From Veillonella seminalis (GTDB lineage Bacteria > Bacillota > Negativicutes > Veillonellales > Veillonellaceae), in contig NZ_RQUZ01000003.1 in assembly GCF_003992065.1 (NCBI RefSeq), positions 1-64,000 of the forward strand: a DNA stretch of 64,000 nt, written 5' to 3'. The notes under the pieces were generated by a model. That model was not told the DNA's origin, did not search any database, and saw nothing but the letters and a program-made list of their open reading frames with translations. Below, piece by piece: positions 63,379-64,000 of this stretch. Numbering within the stretch: the stretch's first letter is position 1; each line of letters starts with the position of its first letter. Both the position numbers and the translations under genes were made by a program.

Positions 63379-63568
63379 TTATACTAATTCTCATTAACCC
63401 TTATTCTAACTCTTTGAGTTCTCATACTAACTCTTCGAGCTCTTATACTAACTCTTTGAGCTCTTATACTAACTCTTTAAACTCTTATACTAACTCTTTG
63501 AGCTCTTATACTAACTCTTTGAGCTCTTATACTAACTCGTTTAACGCTTATACTAATTCTTTTAACTC
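63379..63568 (-). repeat. Nine tandem 21-bp repeats, each an in-frame copy of the last seven trmK codons including the stop
   Basis: Units of GAGCTCAAAGAGTTAGTAT followed by AA (ELKELV and a stop) run from the trmK end (63548-63568) to 63379. Eight are 21 bases long; the ninth, at 63379-63400, has 22 and is degenerate. Most end in TAA, one in TGA. The array fills the gap between trmK and nif3 without disturbing either. Confidence 0.9.
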
Positions 63569-64000
63569 GTTAATTTCCGCTGCCAATACTTGATATTTAT
63601 CCGTATGCGCGAGCGTTTCCGTCATTCCTTCCAAAGCCGCTTCACGCATATGGATTAAATGATGCATGTGTTCTTCCCACAATGCCGGTTTTTCACACTG
63701 AACCAAGGCTCCCACCGTCCATAGCATGGATGCATCCGACAAGTTTTCATACGGATCCTTTGCATCGAGCACGGCTTGAATAACAGGACCATCTGCTGTA
63801 ACGTACGCCGCTTCACGACCTTTTTTAACAGCTAAAAATGCCTGATACAATTTGCCCATGTCGGCCATAATGACTTCGCGCACGATACGATAGCCTTTCG
63901 CCACCATATATTGTCGCAATTCTGCCTGACCGTTCTGCGGTTGCAATACATAAAAGTCCAGCATTTCGGGCCCCGCTTCTATAATATCTCTCATCAAAAA
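63548..64000 (-). CDS. trmK: tRNA (adenine(22)-N1)-methyltransferase, C-terminal part (runs off the right edge)
   Basis: The frame is open to the window edge; about 150 codons are visible. MLDFYVLQPQNGQAELRQYM, REVIMADMGKLYQAFLAVKKG and a C-terminal helical domain match TrmK/YqfN, which methylates A22 of tRNA; the SAM-binding N-terminal half lies outside. The coding sequence ends NELKELV at TAA 63548-63550, and that end is the first unit of the tandem array. It is the usual neighbour of the Nif3-like gene. Confidence 0.88.
   Translation of the reverse strand, partial: FLMRDIIEAGPEMLDFYVLQPQNGQAELRQYMVAKGYRIVREVIMADMGKLYQAFLAVKKGREAAYVTADGPVIQAVLDAKDPYENLSDASMLWTVGALVQCEKPALWEEHMHHLIHMREAALEGMTETLAHTDKYQVLAAEINELKELV

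Noticed and set aside
63379-63568. CRISPR array
   Set aside because: Units are contiguous 21-bp copies without spacers and derive from a gene end.
63294-63593. Plus-strand frame with SSYTNSLSSYTNSL repeats
   Set aside because: It is the antisense reading of the 21-bp trmK repeat; the minus-strand reading explains the repeat through the trmK end.

Overview
The window looks like chromosome of a diderm Firmicute of the class Negativicutes, most likely Veillonella or a close relative. The evidence is three paralogous outer-membrane proteins that join an N-terminal SLH domain to a porin barrel (OmpM type), TonB/ExbBD energised outer-membrane transport, LPS/capsule-type polysaccharide genes, and Firmicute-style regulation (PyrR attenuator, attenuated infC leader, whiA-yvcK-rapZ cluster, trmK-nif3 pair). 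Genus assignment is inference from these families. Every complete gene lies on the minus strand; the only plus-strand coding sequence is the tail of an IS30-family transposase at the left edge.

Region by region. 1-14.2 kb: a surface polysaccharide locus with conserved right-hand genes (galU, wbaP-type initiating transferase, glf, DUF4422 and GT2 transferases) and a very AT-rich, decaying left part (GT4, HAD protein, wzx, wzz, wzy, broken acyltransferase, rmlB, and a DUF6056 gene cut by an IS30 element). 14.3-15.7 kb: the infC-rpmI-rplT operon with an AUU start for infC and a terminator/antiterminator leader. 15.8-20.9 kb: sugar-nucleotide genes (UDP-glucuronate epimerase, ugd) and three glycosyltransferases. 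21-23.6 kb: a HutP-family protein, then a two-gene AAA-ATPase/TOPRIM-like module that looks like an inserted defence system. 23.7-32.5 kb: the pyrimidine operon pyrB-pyrC-carA-carB-pyrK-pyrD behind a PyrR-type attenuator. 32.5-43.2 kb: an iron/heme locus containing tonB, an AraC regulator, exbB, exbD, a HutW/ChuW-type radical SAM enzyme with a His/Met-rich octapeptide tail, an ABC importer, a flavodoxin and a TonB-dependent receptor. 43.5-49.3 kb: an exported protein of unknown function, whiA, yvcK, rapZ and a Cof-type phosphatase. 49.4-49.8 kb: a type I toxin-antitoxin locus with a 27-residue holin-like toxin. 49.8-55.9 kb: a small exported protein and three ompM paralogues that share a conserved leader box. 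56.4-61.0 kb: an uptake [NiFe]-hydrogenase operon (small and large subunits, cytochrome b, maturation protease, HupH-like protein). 61.2-64 kb: thioredoxin, RNase P RNA, nif3, and the C-terminal part of trmK, whose last seven codons including the stop are tandemly repeated about nine times.

How the genes work together: the polysaccharide genes make nucleotide sugars, assemble a repeat unit on undecaprenyl phosphate, flip it and polymerise it. The heme locus takes a ligand across the outer membrane, imports it and probably opens the porphyrin anaerobically using flavodoxin electrons. The hydrogenase feeds electrons from H2 to a membrane cytochrome b. The most unusual signals are the 21-bp in-frame stop-codon repeat after trmK, the shared ompM leader box, the HutW tail, the toxin-antitoxin locus and the ATPase/TOPRIM-like pair.
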